Assembly: GCF_001411495.1 (NCBI RefSeq)
Contig: NZ_CP012981.1
Coordinates: forward strand, 3,472,001-3,536,000
Reading direction: 5' to 3'
Length of the DNA: 64,000 nucleotides
Origin: Burkholderia cepacia ATCC 25416
Lineage (GTDB): Bacteria > Pseudomonadota > Gammaproteobacteria > Burkholderiales > Burkholderiaceae
Part shown: in pieces, positions 18,650-27,303 of the stretch
Numbering within the stretch: position 1 is the first letter of the stretch
Layout: each line of letters starts with the position of its first letter
The notes under the pieces: model-generated
Told to the model about the DNA's origin: nothing
Databases searched by the model: none
Seen by the model: only the letters and a program-made list of their open reading frames with translations
Made by a program: the position numbers and the translations under genes

Positions 18650-19405
18650 TCACGCACGCGTCCACGCGATGCACGCCGCGTAGCCGGGCGCCGCGTCGAG
18701 CCACGCCGCGTCGAACGCCGCGACGCCGGCGGCGGGCGCGGCCGGCTCGACGATCGTCGTCGCAGGGGTCGCGACATCGCGCGGCGGCACGACCGCGAAC
18801 GCTCGCAACCCGCCGACGATGCCGGTGCCGAGCGCCTTGAGCAGCGCTTCCTTCGCCGCCCACACGCGCATGAACGCCGCCGCGCGCGCGGCGGGCGACA
18901 CGCTGTCGAGCCACGCAGTCTCGGCGGGCGCGCAGACTTCGCGTGTGAGCGCACGCCAGTCGGCCGCGCGGTCGCAGCACTCGATATCGACACCGACGCG
19001 GCCCGCGGGCGCCCACGCGAGCAATGCGTGATCGCCCGCATGCGACACGTTGAAATCGAGTGACGTCCGATGCGCGGGGGCCGGCGACGGCCGCCCCGAT
19101 GCGTCGACGACGATCGCGACCGCATGCGGCGCGACACCGAGCGCCGCGCCGAGCACGTCGCGCAGCGCGGCACGTGTCGCGGCGCTGCGTACCGCATCCT
19201 CGTGACGCATGAAGCGCGCGGCGCGCGCGCGCTCGTCATCGCTCAGCGCCGCATAGGCCGGCGACGCGAGCGGCACGCTCCAGTCGAAATCGATACGCAC
19301 GGCCCGCACACCCGCGCGTGCCGCGGCGGGCGGCACATCGAGCGCGTGCACGCGCCATGCGCGAGCGGTATCGGCCGGGGAAGCAGAATCGGACGGAATG
19401 GACAT
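18650..19405 (-). CDS. 4'-phosphopantetheinyl transferase superfamily protein
   Basis: 251-residue Sfp-type transferase that would move phosphopantetheine from CoA to a serine of acyl or peptidyl carrier proteins. The magnesium-binding VGVDIECCDRAADW and the catalytic FMRVWAAKEALLKALGTGI motifs are both intact, and SLDFNVSHAGDHALLAWA is the conserved N(V/I)SHA segment. Start at 19405 (MSIPSDSAS); upstream extension to 19558 is low-complexity. The Sfp type usually serves secondary-metabolite synthases, but no carrier-protein gene lies nearby. It converges with the binding-protein gene with 21 bp between stops. Confidence 0.88.
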   Translation of the reverse strand: MSIPSDSASPADTARAWRVHALDVPPAAARAGVRAVRIDFDWSVPLASPAYAALSDDERARAARFMRHEDAVRSAATRAALRDVLGAALGVAPHAVAIVVDASGRPSPAPAHRTSLDFNVSHAGDHALLAWAPAGRVGVDIECCDRAADWRALTREVCAPAETAWLDSVSPAARAAAFMRVWAAKEALLKALGTGIVGGLRAFAVVPPRDVATPATTIVEPAAPAAGVAAFDAAWLDAAPGYAACIAWTRA

Positions 19406-19588
19406 CGGTGCGCAGCAGCCTGTGCCGTGGAAGGAAACGCCCGATGTTAATCGATCGCGCCGGCGCACGAACCGGCTTGTGTGCGACTCGCCGCAGCCGC
19501 ATCGAATCGGGGCGGCTTCATGTGCCGCATGCGAAGGCCGCGCACGGCAGCACGCCATGCCCGCGACGCATCGTGCAGCCGCCGCGCC

Positions 19589-20629
19589 TCACCCGTTCGC
19601 GGCGACACCCGGCACGCCGCTACCCGCCCCTCGCCCGCGCGACGCCGGGTGAAGCGCATGCACGTGGCCCGGCGCATCGGCCGGCAGCACGCCGTGCTGC
19701 AGCCAGTACAACGCGAGCGGCCACAGCGTGTCGGTGAAGCGGCTGTGGAAAAACGCGAAATGGCCGATCGCCTCGACGCCGATGTCGGCCGGCGCGATCC
19801 GCAGATGCGTGACGTCGCTGCCCGTGTAGTAGCCGACCAGCCGCTCGATCGCCTCGACCGTGCCGAACCCGTCGTCGTCGAGACCGATCGCGAGCATCGG
19901 CGCCGACAGTCCCGCGAAGCGGATGGGCAACGCGGCGCGGCTTGCGGCGGGTTCGGCGAGCAGGCCGCGCGTATAACCATCCTCGAAGCGCGCCTGCGAG
20001 CGCACCCACGACAACGCGACGCCGCGCGGCGTGTCCTCCATCCAGCCGAGCCGCTTCGCGGGCACGTAGCCGAACACGGCCGCGAGCAGCGGCATCGCGA
20101 CATGCCACTTCCACCACATGCGCCGCCGTTCGGCCGGCAGGTAATCGCGCCAGTACGCGTACTGCGCGCCGACCGTCACCGCGTGCCGCACGTGTGCGTT
20201 CGATGCCGCGAGCCCGAGCGCGAACCCGCCGATGCTGTGCGCGACCACGTCGATCGGCTGGCCCGGAAACGCGTCGCGCGCGTACCGCAGCGCGGCGTCG
20301 CAATCGAGCCGCCCCCAGTCGAGCCAGTTCGCGCGCAGCTTCGCGAGCTGCGCCGGGCGCGACCCGCCGATGCCGCGATAGTCGTAGACGAGCACGTCGC
20401 GCCCCTGTGAGAACAACCAGGCCGCGAAACGAAAGTAGTAGTCGCAACGCACCGATGTCGCGCAATTGATGACCGTCACGGGCCGCGCGGCACTGCCGCC
20501 GCGATGGCGCCATACATGGCCGCGCAATTCGTAGCCGTCGGCCGCGCGCAGCGTCACGGGCTCGGGCGGCAATGCGCCTGCCGCACGGCTGCCCTGCGTT
20601 GTCCCGCTGCTTTCGTTCGAAATCGTCAT
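19589..20629 (-). CDS. alpha/beta hydrolase family protein
   Basis: 346-residue alpha/beta hydrolase. The strand VLVYDYRGIGGSRP and the nucleophile elbow VVAHSIGGFALGL (GxSxG variant HSIGG) are visible, as are a late acidic segment (LAIGLDDDGFG) and a candidate catalytic His in IGHFAFF. The family includes YheT- and esterase-like enzymes; the substrate is unknown. A strong ribosome binding site (AGGAGAC) precedes the ATG at 20629, and the 49-bp hairpin repeats begin immediately upstream of it. Its leader or promoter must therefore contain them. Divergent from the following LysR gene. Confidence 0.82.
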   Translation of the reverse strand: MTISNESSGTTQGSRAAGALPPEPVTLRAADGYELRGHVWRHRGGSAARPVTVINCATSVRCDYYFRFAAWLFSQGRDVLVYDYRGIGGSRPAQLAKLRANWLDWGRLDCDAALRYARDAFPGQPIDVVAHSIGGFALGLAASNAHVRHAVTVGAQYAYWRDYLPAERRRMWWKWHVAMPLLAAVFGYVPAKRLGWMEDTPRGVALSWVRSQARFEDGYTRGLLAEPAASRAALPIRFAGLSAPMLAIGLDDDGFGTVEAIERLVGYYTGSDVTHLRIAPADIGVEAIGHFAFFHSRFTDTLWPLALYWLQHGVLPADAPGHVHALHPASRGRGAGSGVPGVAANG

Positions 20630-20641
20630 CGAGTCTCCTGT

Positions 20642-20886
20642 CGGTCCGAGTTAGCGCTTTAGCGCTTACTCGGACCCCATGCTTCGCGGTCGGCCCGAGT
20701 TAGCGCTTTAGCGCTTACTCGGACCCCATGCTTCGCGGTCGGTCCGCGTTGGCGCTTTAGCGCTTACTCGGGCCCCATGCTTCGCGGTCGGTCCGCGTTA
20801 GCGCTTTAGCGCTTACCCGAACCCCATGCTTCGCGGTCGGCCCGAGTTGCCGCTTCAGCCCTTACCCGAACCCCATGCTTCGCGGT
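20642..20886. repeat. five tandem copies of a 49-bp hairpin-forming repeat
   Basis: Repeat units begin at 20642, 20691, 20740, 20789 and 20838, exactly 49 bp apart, with a decayed sixth start at 20887. Each unit contains GGTCCGAGT, two AGCGCT palindromes and ACTCGGACC, then the spacer CCATGCTTCGCGGT. In copy 1 the outer arms pair perfectly over 9 bp and the inner AGCGCT pair over 6 bp. Copies 2 and 3 differ by changes that keep some pairing as G-U in one strand's RNA, while copies 4 and 5 are progressively eroded. The array fills the space between the hydrolase ribosome binding site and the LysR promoter. Confidence 0.92.
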
Positions 20887-20978
20887 CAGCCCCGCGCTCC
20901 CCGCGCCAGCCTCCATTGAACTTGACGCGCCCCGCGTTCTCAACCAATCTTGCTGCTCCGTTCGCATGAGTCACGCGC

Positions 20979-21920
20979 ATGTCAACGCCACTCGTCCGTC
21001 TCCCGTCGCTCGACCTCGTCCGCGGTTTCGTCGCCGTCGGCCGCCGCATGAGCATCACGCTCGCCGCGCAGGATCTGTGCGTCACGCAATCGGCGGTCAG
21101 CCGCCAGGTGCACGCGCTCGAAGCGCATCTCGGCGTCGCGCTGCTGCAGCGCGGCTACCGGAAGATCGCGTTCACGCCGGAAGGCGAGCGGCTGTTTCGC
21201 GTCGCCGATGCGGCCCTGCACGGCCTGCAGGACACCGTCGCGTCGCTCGCCGCCGCACGCGAGCGCCAGCCCGTCACGATCACCGCGAGCATCGGCGTCA
21301 CCGCGCTGTGGTTGCTGCCGCGGCTCGGGCGGCTGCAGGCGCGCCTGCCGGAGATCGACCTGCGCGTCGCCGCGAACGACAAGGTACTCGATTTGCGCGC
21401 CGAAGGCATCGACCTCGGCGTCCGCTATTGCCCGCGCGACCGCGCGCCGGCCGGCGCGCTGCACCTGTTCGACGAGATCGTCGTGCCGGTCGCCCATCCC
21501 GCGCTCGCCGCACGCCCCGTCACGAACGCGCCCGCGATCGCCGACCACGTCCTGCTCGAATTCGACGGGCCGCCGCAGCCGCAACTGCAATGGCGCACGC
21601 ACCTGCTCGCGGCCGGGCTCGGCGACGCGCGCCCGAAAGGGGTGCTGCGCTTCAACCAGTACGACCAGGTGATCCAGGCCGCGATCGCGGGCCAGGGCGT
21701 CGCGCTCGGGCGGCTCGCGCTCGTCGCGCCGATGCTCGCGGACGGGCGGCTCGCGGTGCTCGGGCCGCACACGCAGGCGCTGTCGGAGGCGTACGGCTAC
21801 TGGCTGTTCCAGCACGATCCGGCACCGCGCCGCGAAGTCGCCGAAGTCCGCGACTGGATGCTCGCCGAAGCAGCCGAATGCGATACCGCGATGCGTGCGC
21901 ACGATAGGGCGTCGGCATAG
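20979..21920 (+). CDS. LysR-family transcriptional regulator (GcvA-like)
   Basis: 313-residue LysR regulator. The helix-turn-helix is at residues about 9-65 (LPSLDLVRGFVAVGRRMSITLAA, then VTQSAVSRQVHALEAHLGVALLQR). The effector domain begins near residue 95 (PVTITASIGVTALWLLPRL) and carries DLRAEGIDLGVRYC, the hallmark of the GcvA/AmpR branch. It diverges from the alpha/beta hydrolase and precedes an MFS carrier on the same strand; either neighbour could be its target. The 49-bp repeat array lies in its upstream region. Confidence 0.9.
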   Translation: MSTPLVRLPSLDLVRGFVAVGRRMSITLAAQDLCVTQSAVSRQVHALEAHLGVALLQRGYRKIAFTPEGERLFRVADAALHGLQDTVASLAAARERQPVTITASIGVTALWLLPRLGRLQARLPEIDLRVAANDKVLDLRAEGIDLGVRYCPRDRAPAGALHLFDEIVVPVAHPALAARPVTNAPAIADHVLLEFDGPPQPQLQWRTHLLAAGLGDARPKGVLRFNQYDQVIQAAIAGQGVALGRLALVAPMLADGRLAVLGPHTQALSEAYGYWLFQHDPAPRREVAEVRDWMLAEAAECDTAMRAHDRASA

Positions 21921-22111
21921 GCCGGAGCCGAAGCCGGTTTGGCGAATGCCGCCGGCCGCGGCCGGGCACGCCCGCCGGATCCCGCGCGCCCTTCGTCGCA
22001 TTCCCCGCACGCATGCCAACCTGACCGAATGATCGCTTGAGCGTCGACGGGCCCGATCGTCTAATCGGATCGAGCGCGGCCGTTTTGCCGCGCCCCCTTC
22101 CGGAGACACGC

Positions 22112-23344
22112 ATGACCCCGATCGAGCAGGAAGTCCGCCGCCGCTGGCTGCCCGTACTGGCCGGCGGCCTGATCATGGGCGCCGCGCTCGGCATCCGCCA
22201 CGTGCAGGGCCTGTTCCTCGCGCCGGTGTCGCTCGATCACGGCTGGTCGCGCGAAGCGTTCGGGCTCGCGCTGGCGCTGCAGAACCTGATCTGGGGCGTC
22301 GCGCAGCCGTTCACGGGCATGATCGCCGATCGTTTCGGGTCGCTGCGCGTGATCGTCGCCGGGATGCTGCTCTATGCGGCCGGGCTCGTCACGATGGCGC
22401 ATGCGGCGACGACCGGCATGTTCACGGTCGGTGCCGGGCTCGTGATCGGCATCGCGTTGTCGGGCTCGGCGTTCGCATCGATCTACGGCGCGCTGAGCCG
22501 CCTGTTTCCGCCCGACCGGCGCGGCTGGGCGCTCGGCGTCGCAGGCGCGATCGGCGGGCTCGGCCAGTTCTGCATGGTGCCCGTCGCGCAGGAGCTGATC
22601 GGCGGCATCGGCTGGCGGCATGCGTTCATCGCACTGGCGCTCGTCGCGGTGGTGCTCGCGCCGCTCGCCGTGCTGCTGCGCGACCGGCCCGCGCAGGTTG
22701 CCGGCGCCGCCGCCGGCCCCGACCAGTCGATCGGCGAAGCCGTGCGCGAGGCGTTCGCGCATCGCGGCTTCTGGCTGCTGAACGCGGGCTTCTTCGCGTG
22801 CGGCTTCCAGCTCGCCTTCATCGCGACGCATCTTCCCGCGTACCTGCTGGATCACGGGCTGCCGGCACGCCACGCGAGCGTCGCGCTCGCGCTGATCGCG
22901 CTGACCAACGTGGCCGGCACCTATGCGTGCGGCCATCTCGGCGGGCTGCTGCGGCGCAAGTACGTGCTGTCGGTGCTGTACCTCGTGCGTGCGCTCACGA
23001 TGGCCGTATTCGTCGCCGCGCCGCTGTCGCCCGCGAGCGTCTACGTGTTCGCGGCCGTCATGGGGTTCACGTGGCTCGGCACCGTGCCGCTGACGAACGG
23101 CGTGATCTCGCAGGTGTTCGGCGTGCGGTACATCGCGACGCTGTTCGGCTTCGTGTTCTTCGGTCACCAGCTCGGCAGCTTCTTCGGTGTCTGGCTCGGT
23201 GCGCTCGTGTACGACGCGACGCATTCGTACATGCCGCTGTGGATCGGCTCGATCGCGCTCGGCGTACTCGCGGCGCTGCTGCACCTGCCGATCAACGACG
23301 CGCGCGTCGCGCGTCCCGCAGCGGGTAACGCGGCGTGGGCATGA
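22112..23344 (+). CDS. MFS transporter (monocarboxylate/oxalate-type)
   Basis: 410-residue twelve-helix major facilitator carrier. GIRHVQGLFLAPVSLDHGWSR at the N terminus and the loop motif GMIADRFGSLRVI resemble the OFA/monocarboxylate-porter branch. A second half begins near residue 215 (FWLLNAGFFACGFQLAFIATHLP). CGGAGACACG precedes the ATG at 22112; an upstream in-frame ATG at 22037 has no such site. The stop overlaps the start of a 38-codon ORF by 4 bp. The solute is not predictable. Confidence 0.87.
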   Translation: MTPIEQEVRRRWLPVLAGGLIMGAALGIRHVQGLFLAPVSLDHGWSREAFGLALALQNLIWGVAQPFTGMIADRFGSLRVIVAGMLLYAAGLVTMAHAATTGMFTVGAGLVIGIALSGSAFASIYGALSRLFPPDRRGWALGVAGAIGGLGQFCMVPVAQELIGGIGWRHAFIALALVAVVLAPLAVLLRDRPAQVAGAAAGPDQSIGEAVREAFAHRGFWLLNAGFFACGFQLAFIATHLPAYLLDHGLPARHASVALALIALTNVAGTYACGHLGGLLRRKYVLSVLYLVRALTMAVFVAAPLSPASVYVFAAVMGFTWLGTVPLTNGVISQVFGVRYIATLFGFVFFGHQLGSFFGVWLGALVYDATHSYMPLWIGSIALGVLAALLHLPINDARVARPAAGNAAWA

Positions 23345-23457
23345 TCCGCGCGGCACTGGCTGCCGGCACGCTCGCGTTCGTCGCGTGGTGCGGCGCGGCC
23401 TACTTCGATTCGGGCGTCGCGTACGCGCTGCTCGAACACGCCGCGTTCTGCAATTGA
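23341..23457 (+). CDS. small hydrophobic ORF, 38 aa, coupled to the MFS gene
   Basis: The ATG overlaps the transporter stop as ATGA, so ribosomes could reinitiate. The translation begins MIRAALAAGTLAFVAWCGAAYF and ends EHAAFCN: one hydrophobic helix of about 20 residues, two cysteines and an acidic/His tail. That is the shape of a single-pass membrane microprotein. I recognise no family. Coupling and composition favour a real gene, but chance opening in GC-rich DNA is not excluded. Confidence 0.45.
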   Translation: MIRAALAAGTLAFVAWCGAAYFDSGVAYALLEHAAFCN

Positions 23458-23479
23458 CGCGGCAACCCGGAGCGGGCGG

Positions 23480-24964
23480 TCAGCGGCGCTTCGGCAATGC
23501 GGCCAGCGCATCGAGCGCGCGGGCACGCGCGGCCGCATGCTCGACGAGCGGTTCCGGATAGTCGACGCCGAGCCGCACGCCTGCCGCTTCGAGTTCCAGC
23601 GGCGAAGCTTCCCACGGCGCGTGGATCGATGCGGCGTCGAGGCCGGTCAGCTCGGGCACCCAGCGCCGCACGTACGCGCCGTCCGGGTCGAACTTCCGCC
23701 CCTGCGCGACCGGATTGAAGATGCGGAAATACGGCGCGGCGTCGGCACCGCAGCCGGCCACCCACTGCCAGCTCGCCGCGTTGTTCGCGGGATCGGCGTC
23801 GACCAGCGTGTCCCAGAACCACGTTTCGCCCGCGCGCCAGTCGATCAGCAGATGCTTGATCAGGAACGACGCGACGACCATCCGCACGCGGTTGTGCATC
23901 CAGCCGGTCGTCCACAGTTCGCGCAGGCCCGCATCGACGAGCGGATAGCCGGTCAGCCCGCGCTGCCACGCGCGCAGCGCGGCGGGATCGTCGCGCCACG
24001 GCATTGCATCGAACTGCGCGCGGAAGTTGTCGGTCGCGAGTGCCGGAAAGTGATACAGCAGCGTGTAGCTGAATTCGCGCCAGCCGAGTTCGCTCAGGAA
24101 CTTGTCGGCGCCGGCCGCGCATGCCGCGCCGCCGGCCTGCGCGGCGCCCTGCACCGCGTGCCACACCTGTCGCGGCGACACGTTGCCGAAGCGCAGGAAC
24201 GGCGACAGCCGGCTCGTCGCGGGGCGGTCGGGACGGTCGCGCGCATCCGCGTAATCGGCGAGCGAGGTCGTCAGAAACGCGTCGAGCTGCGCGTGCGCGC
24301 CGCCTTCGTCGGGCGCGGGCCACGCGTCGCGCAGGCCGCCGGCCCAATCCGGCGCCGGCGGACGCAATGCCAGCGCATCGAGCGCCAGTGCGCGGTCGCT
24401 CACGGCCTTCGGCCAGCGATGAAACCCGATCCGTTCGGGCTCGGGCAGCGGCGCGGCCACCGCGCGATCGCGGCGCGCCGCGCGCCAGTACGCGGTGAAC
24501 ACCTGGTACGGCCCGCCGCTGCCCGTCAGCACCTCCCACGGCTCGTTCAACAGGCTGCCGTTGCTGCTCTCGACCGTGACGCCGCGCGCCTTGAGCGACG
24601 CCTTCAGCGCCGCGTCGGCGTCGCGCTGCGGTTGCGCATAACGACGGTTCCAGTACACCGCTTGCGCACCCGTGTCGTGCACGACGCGTTCGATCTCGCG
24701 CGGCGCGTCGCCGCGCAACAGCAGCAGGCGTCCGCCATGACGCGCAAGCGCCGCGTCGAGCCCGGCCAGCGACCCGTGCAGCCACCAGCGCGCCGCGCCG
24801 CCGGGCGCGCGCCCGGCGCCGACGCCCGTGTCGTCGACGAATACGCATACGAGCGGCCGGCCCGACGCCACCGCGCGCGTCAGCGCGGGCTGGTCGGTCA
24901 CGCGCAGATCGTCGCGGAACCAGACGATCGCGGGAGCAACGGACGACTTGGCGGGCACGGGCAC
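23480..24964 (-). CDS. phrB: deoxyribodipyrimidine photolyase
   Basis: 494-residue class I cyclobutane-pyrimidine-dimer photolyase, which uses FAD and blue light to split UV dimers. The antenna-domain start is AIVWFRDDLRVTDQPAL. The FAD/DNA-binding domain shows TSRLSPFLRFGNVSPRQVWHAV, FLSELGWREFSYTLLYHFP, LRELWTTGWMHNRVRMVVASFL, and DADPANNAASWQWVAGCG with the electron-transfer Trp region, then YFRIFNPVAQGRKFDPDG. Full length. A monocistronic gene convergent with the MFS carrier. Confidence 0.95.
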   Translation of the reverse strand: MPVPAKSSVAPAIVWFRDDLRVTDQPALTRAVASGRPLVCVFVDDTGVGAGRAPGGAARWWLHGSLAGLDAALARHGGRLLLLRGDAPREIERVVHDTGAQAVYWNRRYAQPQRDADAALKASLKARGVTVESSNGSLLNEPWEVLTGSGGPYQVFTAYWRAARRDRAVAAPLPEPERIGFHRWPKAVSDRALALDALALRPPAPDWAGGLRDAWPAPDEGGAHAQLDAFLTTSLADYADARDRPDRPATSRLSPFLRFGNVSPRQVWHAVQGAAQAGGAACAAGADKFLSELGWREFSYTLLYHFPALATDNFRAQFDAMPWRDDPAALRAWQRGLTGYPLVDAGLRELWTTGWMHNRVRMVVASFLIKHLLIDWRAGETWFWDTLVDADPANNAASWQWVAGCGADAAPYFRIFNPVAQGRKFDPDGAYVRRWVPELTGLDAASIHAPWEASPLELEAAGVRLGVDYPEPLVEHAAARARALDALAALPKRR

Positions 24965-25309
24965 CTCGATGACGAAAGCGGGAAGAGACGCGTATTGTCG
25001 CGGCTGCGCCGCGCGGTGTCGACGTTCGGCGCGCCGGCGGACCGACGACGGTCACGGCCGTCGCGCCCCCCGCCGCCCCCGGTGAAACGCCTTAGTCCAT
25101 TCCGACGATTCTTCGCCGCATGCGCCGGCCTACGCTCGATGTCGGGTACGCCGCGCGGCACGTGCCGGCCGCTACCCGCACCGCGCGTCCCGCCCCTGCC
25201 ATGCGCGCCGGCCGATGCCGGCGCGGACCTTTCCGACTGCTGCGGCGCCCGGCCGGCCGGGCGCGCGGCTTCACCCGCTACTCACCTGATACTCACCCGA
25301 TACGCCACC
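24965..25309. other. 345-bp divergent gap between phrB and the SRPBCC gene
   Basis: No convincing gene. It must hold the promoters of phrB and of the SRPBCC/NTF2 pair. A short near-repeat CTACTCACCTGATACTCACC at about 25279-25298 lies just before the SRPBCC ATG. I see no strong dyad. Confidence 0.4.
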
Positions 25310-25789
25310 ATGACCAAACCCTCGAATCTCGTCACCTCGATCACCGTCGACATCGACGCACCGGCCTCCGTCGTCTGGGAAGTGCTGACCGACTTCCCGT
25401 GCTACGGCGAATGGAACACGTTCTGCGTCGGCTTCGAAACGACCGGCAGGCTCGGCGATTTCGTGCACATGCAGGTGCGCATTCCCGGCACGGAAACCGT
25501 GATTCCCGTCAACGAGATCCTCGTCGCGTGCGAACCGGAACGCCTGCTGTCGTGGGAGCAGCGCCCGACCGACGACAACAAGGACGCCGCGCGCCGCGAC
25601 CAGTACATCGACGCGATCGGCGCGGAACGCTGCCGTTATTTCACGACCGACCAGTTCCTCGGCATCAACGCGGACGCGATCATGCAGAACCACGGTGCGT
25701 GGGTGAAACAGGGTTTCGACCAGTGCGCGCGCGACGTGAAGCGGCGCGCCGAAGCGCTCCATGCGGCACGCCGGCGCAACGGCGCCTGA
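25310..25789 (+). CDS. SRPBCC (polyketide cyclase/START-like) family protein
   Basis: 159-residue START/Bet v 1-fold protein. Family features are the N-terminal SITVDIDAPASVVWEVLTDFPCYGEWN strand-helix and the later PERLLSWEQRP strand. The final amphipathic helix is about FDQCARDVKRRAEALHAARR. Such proteins bind hydrophobic ligands or act as cyclases, aromatases or hydratases. It lies 13 bp before an NTF2-like gene on the same strand, a pairing common in catabolic and biosynthetic clusters for polycyclic or terpenoid substrates. It probably belongs to the sulfotransferase region, but the link is only positional. Confidence 0.82.
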   Translation: MTKPSNLVTSITVDIDAPASVVWEVLTDFPCYGEWNTFCVGFETTGRLGDFVHMQVRIPGTETVIPVNEILVACEPERLLSWEQRPTDDNKDAARRDQYIDAIGAERCRYFTTDQFLGINADAIMQNHGAWVKQGFDQCARDVKRRAEALHAARRRNGA

Positions 25790-25802
25790 CCGGGAGCCGC
25801 CG

Positions 25803-26255
25803 ATGCCCGATCTGCAAACGCTGTCCGACCATCACGACATCCGCGAACTGATCGTCGCGTATTCGACCGCGATCGACACGCGCGACTTCGACGCGCTCGA
25901 CGCGGTGTTCACGCCCGACGCGGCGATCGACTATCGCGCGATGGGCGGCATCGCGGGCCGTTATCCGGAAGTGAAGGCGTGGCTGCGCACCGTGCTGCCG
26001 CGGTTTCCGCAGTACCAGCACCTGGTCGGCAACCTGTCGATCCGGCTCGACGGCGACACCGCGCGCGGCCGCACGATCTGCTTCAATCCGATGGAAGTCG
26101 CGCTGCCGGACGGCGGCACGCAGGTGATGTTTCTCGGGCTGTGGTACGTCGACCGGTTCGCGCGTACCGCGCTCGGCTGGCGCATCGCCGAGCGTGTCGA
26201 GGAGCGCTGCTATGGCCACAACGTGCCGGCCATGCTCGCGGGCGCGACCGGTTGA
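25803..26255 (+). CDS. nuclear transport factor 2-like (SnoaL-type) protein
   Basis: 150-residue NTF2/SnoaL-fold protein. LSDHHDIRELIVAYSTAIDTRDFDALDAVF is the typical first helix and strand, followed by PDAAIDYRAMGG, HLVGNLSIRLDGDTARGRT and the final RTALGWRIAERVEERCY. Relatives include dehydratases, ketosteroid isomerases and aromatic dioxygenase small subunits. GGGAG precedes the ATG at 25803. An earlier in-frame ATG at 25761 would overlap the SRPBCC gene and is not favoured. With the SRPBCC protein it may modify or bind the substrate of the neighbouring sulfotransferase and SDR. Confidence 0.85.
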   Translation: MPDLQTLSDHHDIRELIVAYSTAIDTRDFDALDAVFTPDAAIDYRAMGGIAGRYPEVKAWLRTVLPRFPQYQHLVGNLSIRLDGDTARGRTICFNPMEVALPDGGTQVMFLGLWYVDRFARTALGWRIAERVEERCYGHNVPAMLAGATG

Positions 26256-26305
26256 TCGCGCCGCAACCCGCCGCCCGCGAGGCGCACGCATCGCAGGCCG
26301 TCGCA

Positions 26306-27286
26306 TCAATCGAGCCGGAACGCCGCCTCGAACCGCTCGGCGAACGCGTCGAACTCGGTTTCCGGCAGGTGATTGATGCCGCCCGCGCGCTTGCGCCCGC
26401 CGCCGGTCGGAAAGCCGCGACAGAACTCGTCGGCGCCGAGCGGCCGGCCGTCGGGCACGCGCACGCTGACGACGAGCCCGCCGTCCGCGCGCGGCGACAG
26501 CACCGCGAGCGCCGCATGCGGCGCGTTGCGCATTCGCTCGTTCGCAAGCATGCCCGTCGCGCGCCGCGCCCATGGATGATCGGGCATCCGGACCAGCGTC
26601 GCGCCGGGCACCTCGCGCAGCGGCGCGAGTGCGCACGCCCGTGCCATGTCGTCGCGGTAGCCGTCGCGCAGCGCGGCGAACACGGCGGTCTCGCGCACGA
26701 ACTCGAGCGGGTCGACGCACGGCAGCATCGCATCGGCAAGTGCCGCCGGGTCGAAATGCAGATCGCCGACACACTCGCCGTACGCGTTGTAGTTCAGGTA
26801 GAGGCCCAGTTCGGCGAGCGTGTCGCGCGCCGCGTCGTCGATCCCGTGTTCGCGCGCGAGCGCGCCGCCGAGCGCCGGCAGCTCGTCGCCGAATGCCGCG
26901 ACGATCGCCCAGCGCACGTGCCGGCCGCCGAGATAACGGTTCACGATCGCGCTCGTGCAGACGTCGGCCGCCGTGTCGATATGCGCGTCGAAGCGCGGAT
27001 CGTCGGGCAGCTCGCCCGCGAAGTGATGGTCGAAATAGCGGACCGTCGCGCCTGCACGCAGCAGCCGCGCGCAGGCATCGCGATTCTGGTCGTGCGACAC
27101 GTCGAGCACGGTGACGATGTCGCCCGCGCGCGCGTCGATCCGCTCGAGCAGCCTGATGTCGCGCTTCACGCCGGTCACGAGCGTGCCGCGCACGCCTTCC
27201 GCGAGCCGCAGTTGCTGAAGCGCGCACAGGCCGTCCGCGTCGCCGTTGAACGCAAGGAAGTGTCGTTCGTCGTGGTTGTCCTGCAT
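26306..27286 (-). CDS. DHH-family phosphoesterase
   Basis: 326-residue DHH-superfamily protein, cytoplasmic. Metal-binding motifs are NGDADG (Asp16, Asp18), LDVSHD (Asp62) and the name-giving FDHH (Asp86-His87-His88). A glycine-rich GGGRKRAGGI near the C terminus resembles the DHHA1 substrate loop. The family includes RecJ, the nanoRNase/pAp phosphatase NrnA and cyclic-dinucleotide phosphodiesterases. It is 17 bp downstream of the SDR in an operon headed by DUF1214 and a sulfotransferase. I infer it may hydrolyse PAP, the by-product of sulfotransfer, as NrnA does. Homologues of this type are often annotated only as hypothetical or acetyltransferase. Confidence 0.78.
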   Translation of the reverse strand: MQDNHDERHFLAFNGDADGLCALQQLRLAEGVRGTLVTGVKRDIRLLERIDARAGDIVTVLDVSHDQNRDACARLLRAGATVRYFDHHFAGELPDDPRFDAHIDTAADVCTSAIVNRYLGGRHVRWAIVAAFGDELPALGGALAREHGIDDAARDTLAELGLYLNYNAYGECVGDLHFDPAALADAMLPCVDPLEFVRETAVFAALRDGYRDDMARACALAPLREVPGATLVRMPDHPWARRATGMLANERMRNAPHAALAVLSPRADGGLVVSVRVPDGRPLGADEFCRGFPTGGGRKRAGGINHLPETEFDAFAERFEAAFRLD

Positions 27287-27303
27287 GATCCTTTGCTCCG
27301 TCG

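Noticed and set aside
20642..20886. Possible CRISPR array
   Set aside because: The units are contiguous 49-bp tandem repeats without unique spacers, and no cas genes are present.
23537..25789. A 750-codon plus-strand frame running through the photolyase gene into the SRPBCC gene
   Set aside because: It is antisense to a clear photolyase and has no recognisable sequence until the SRPBCC start at 25310.
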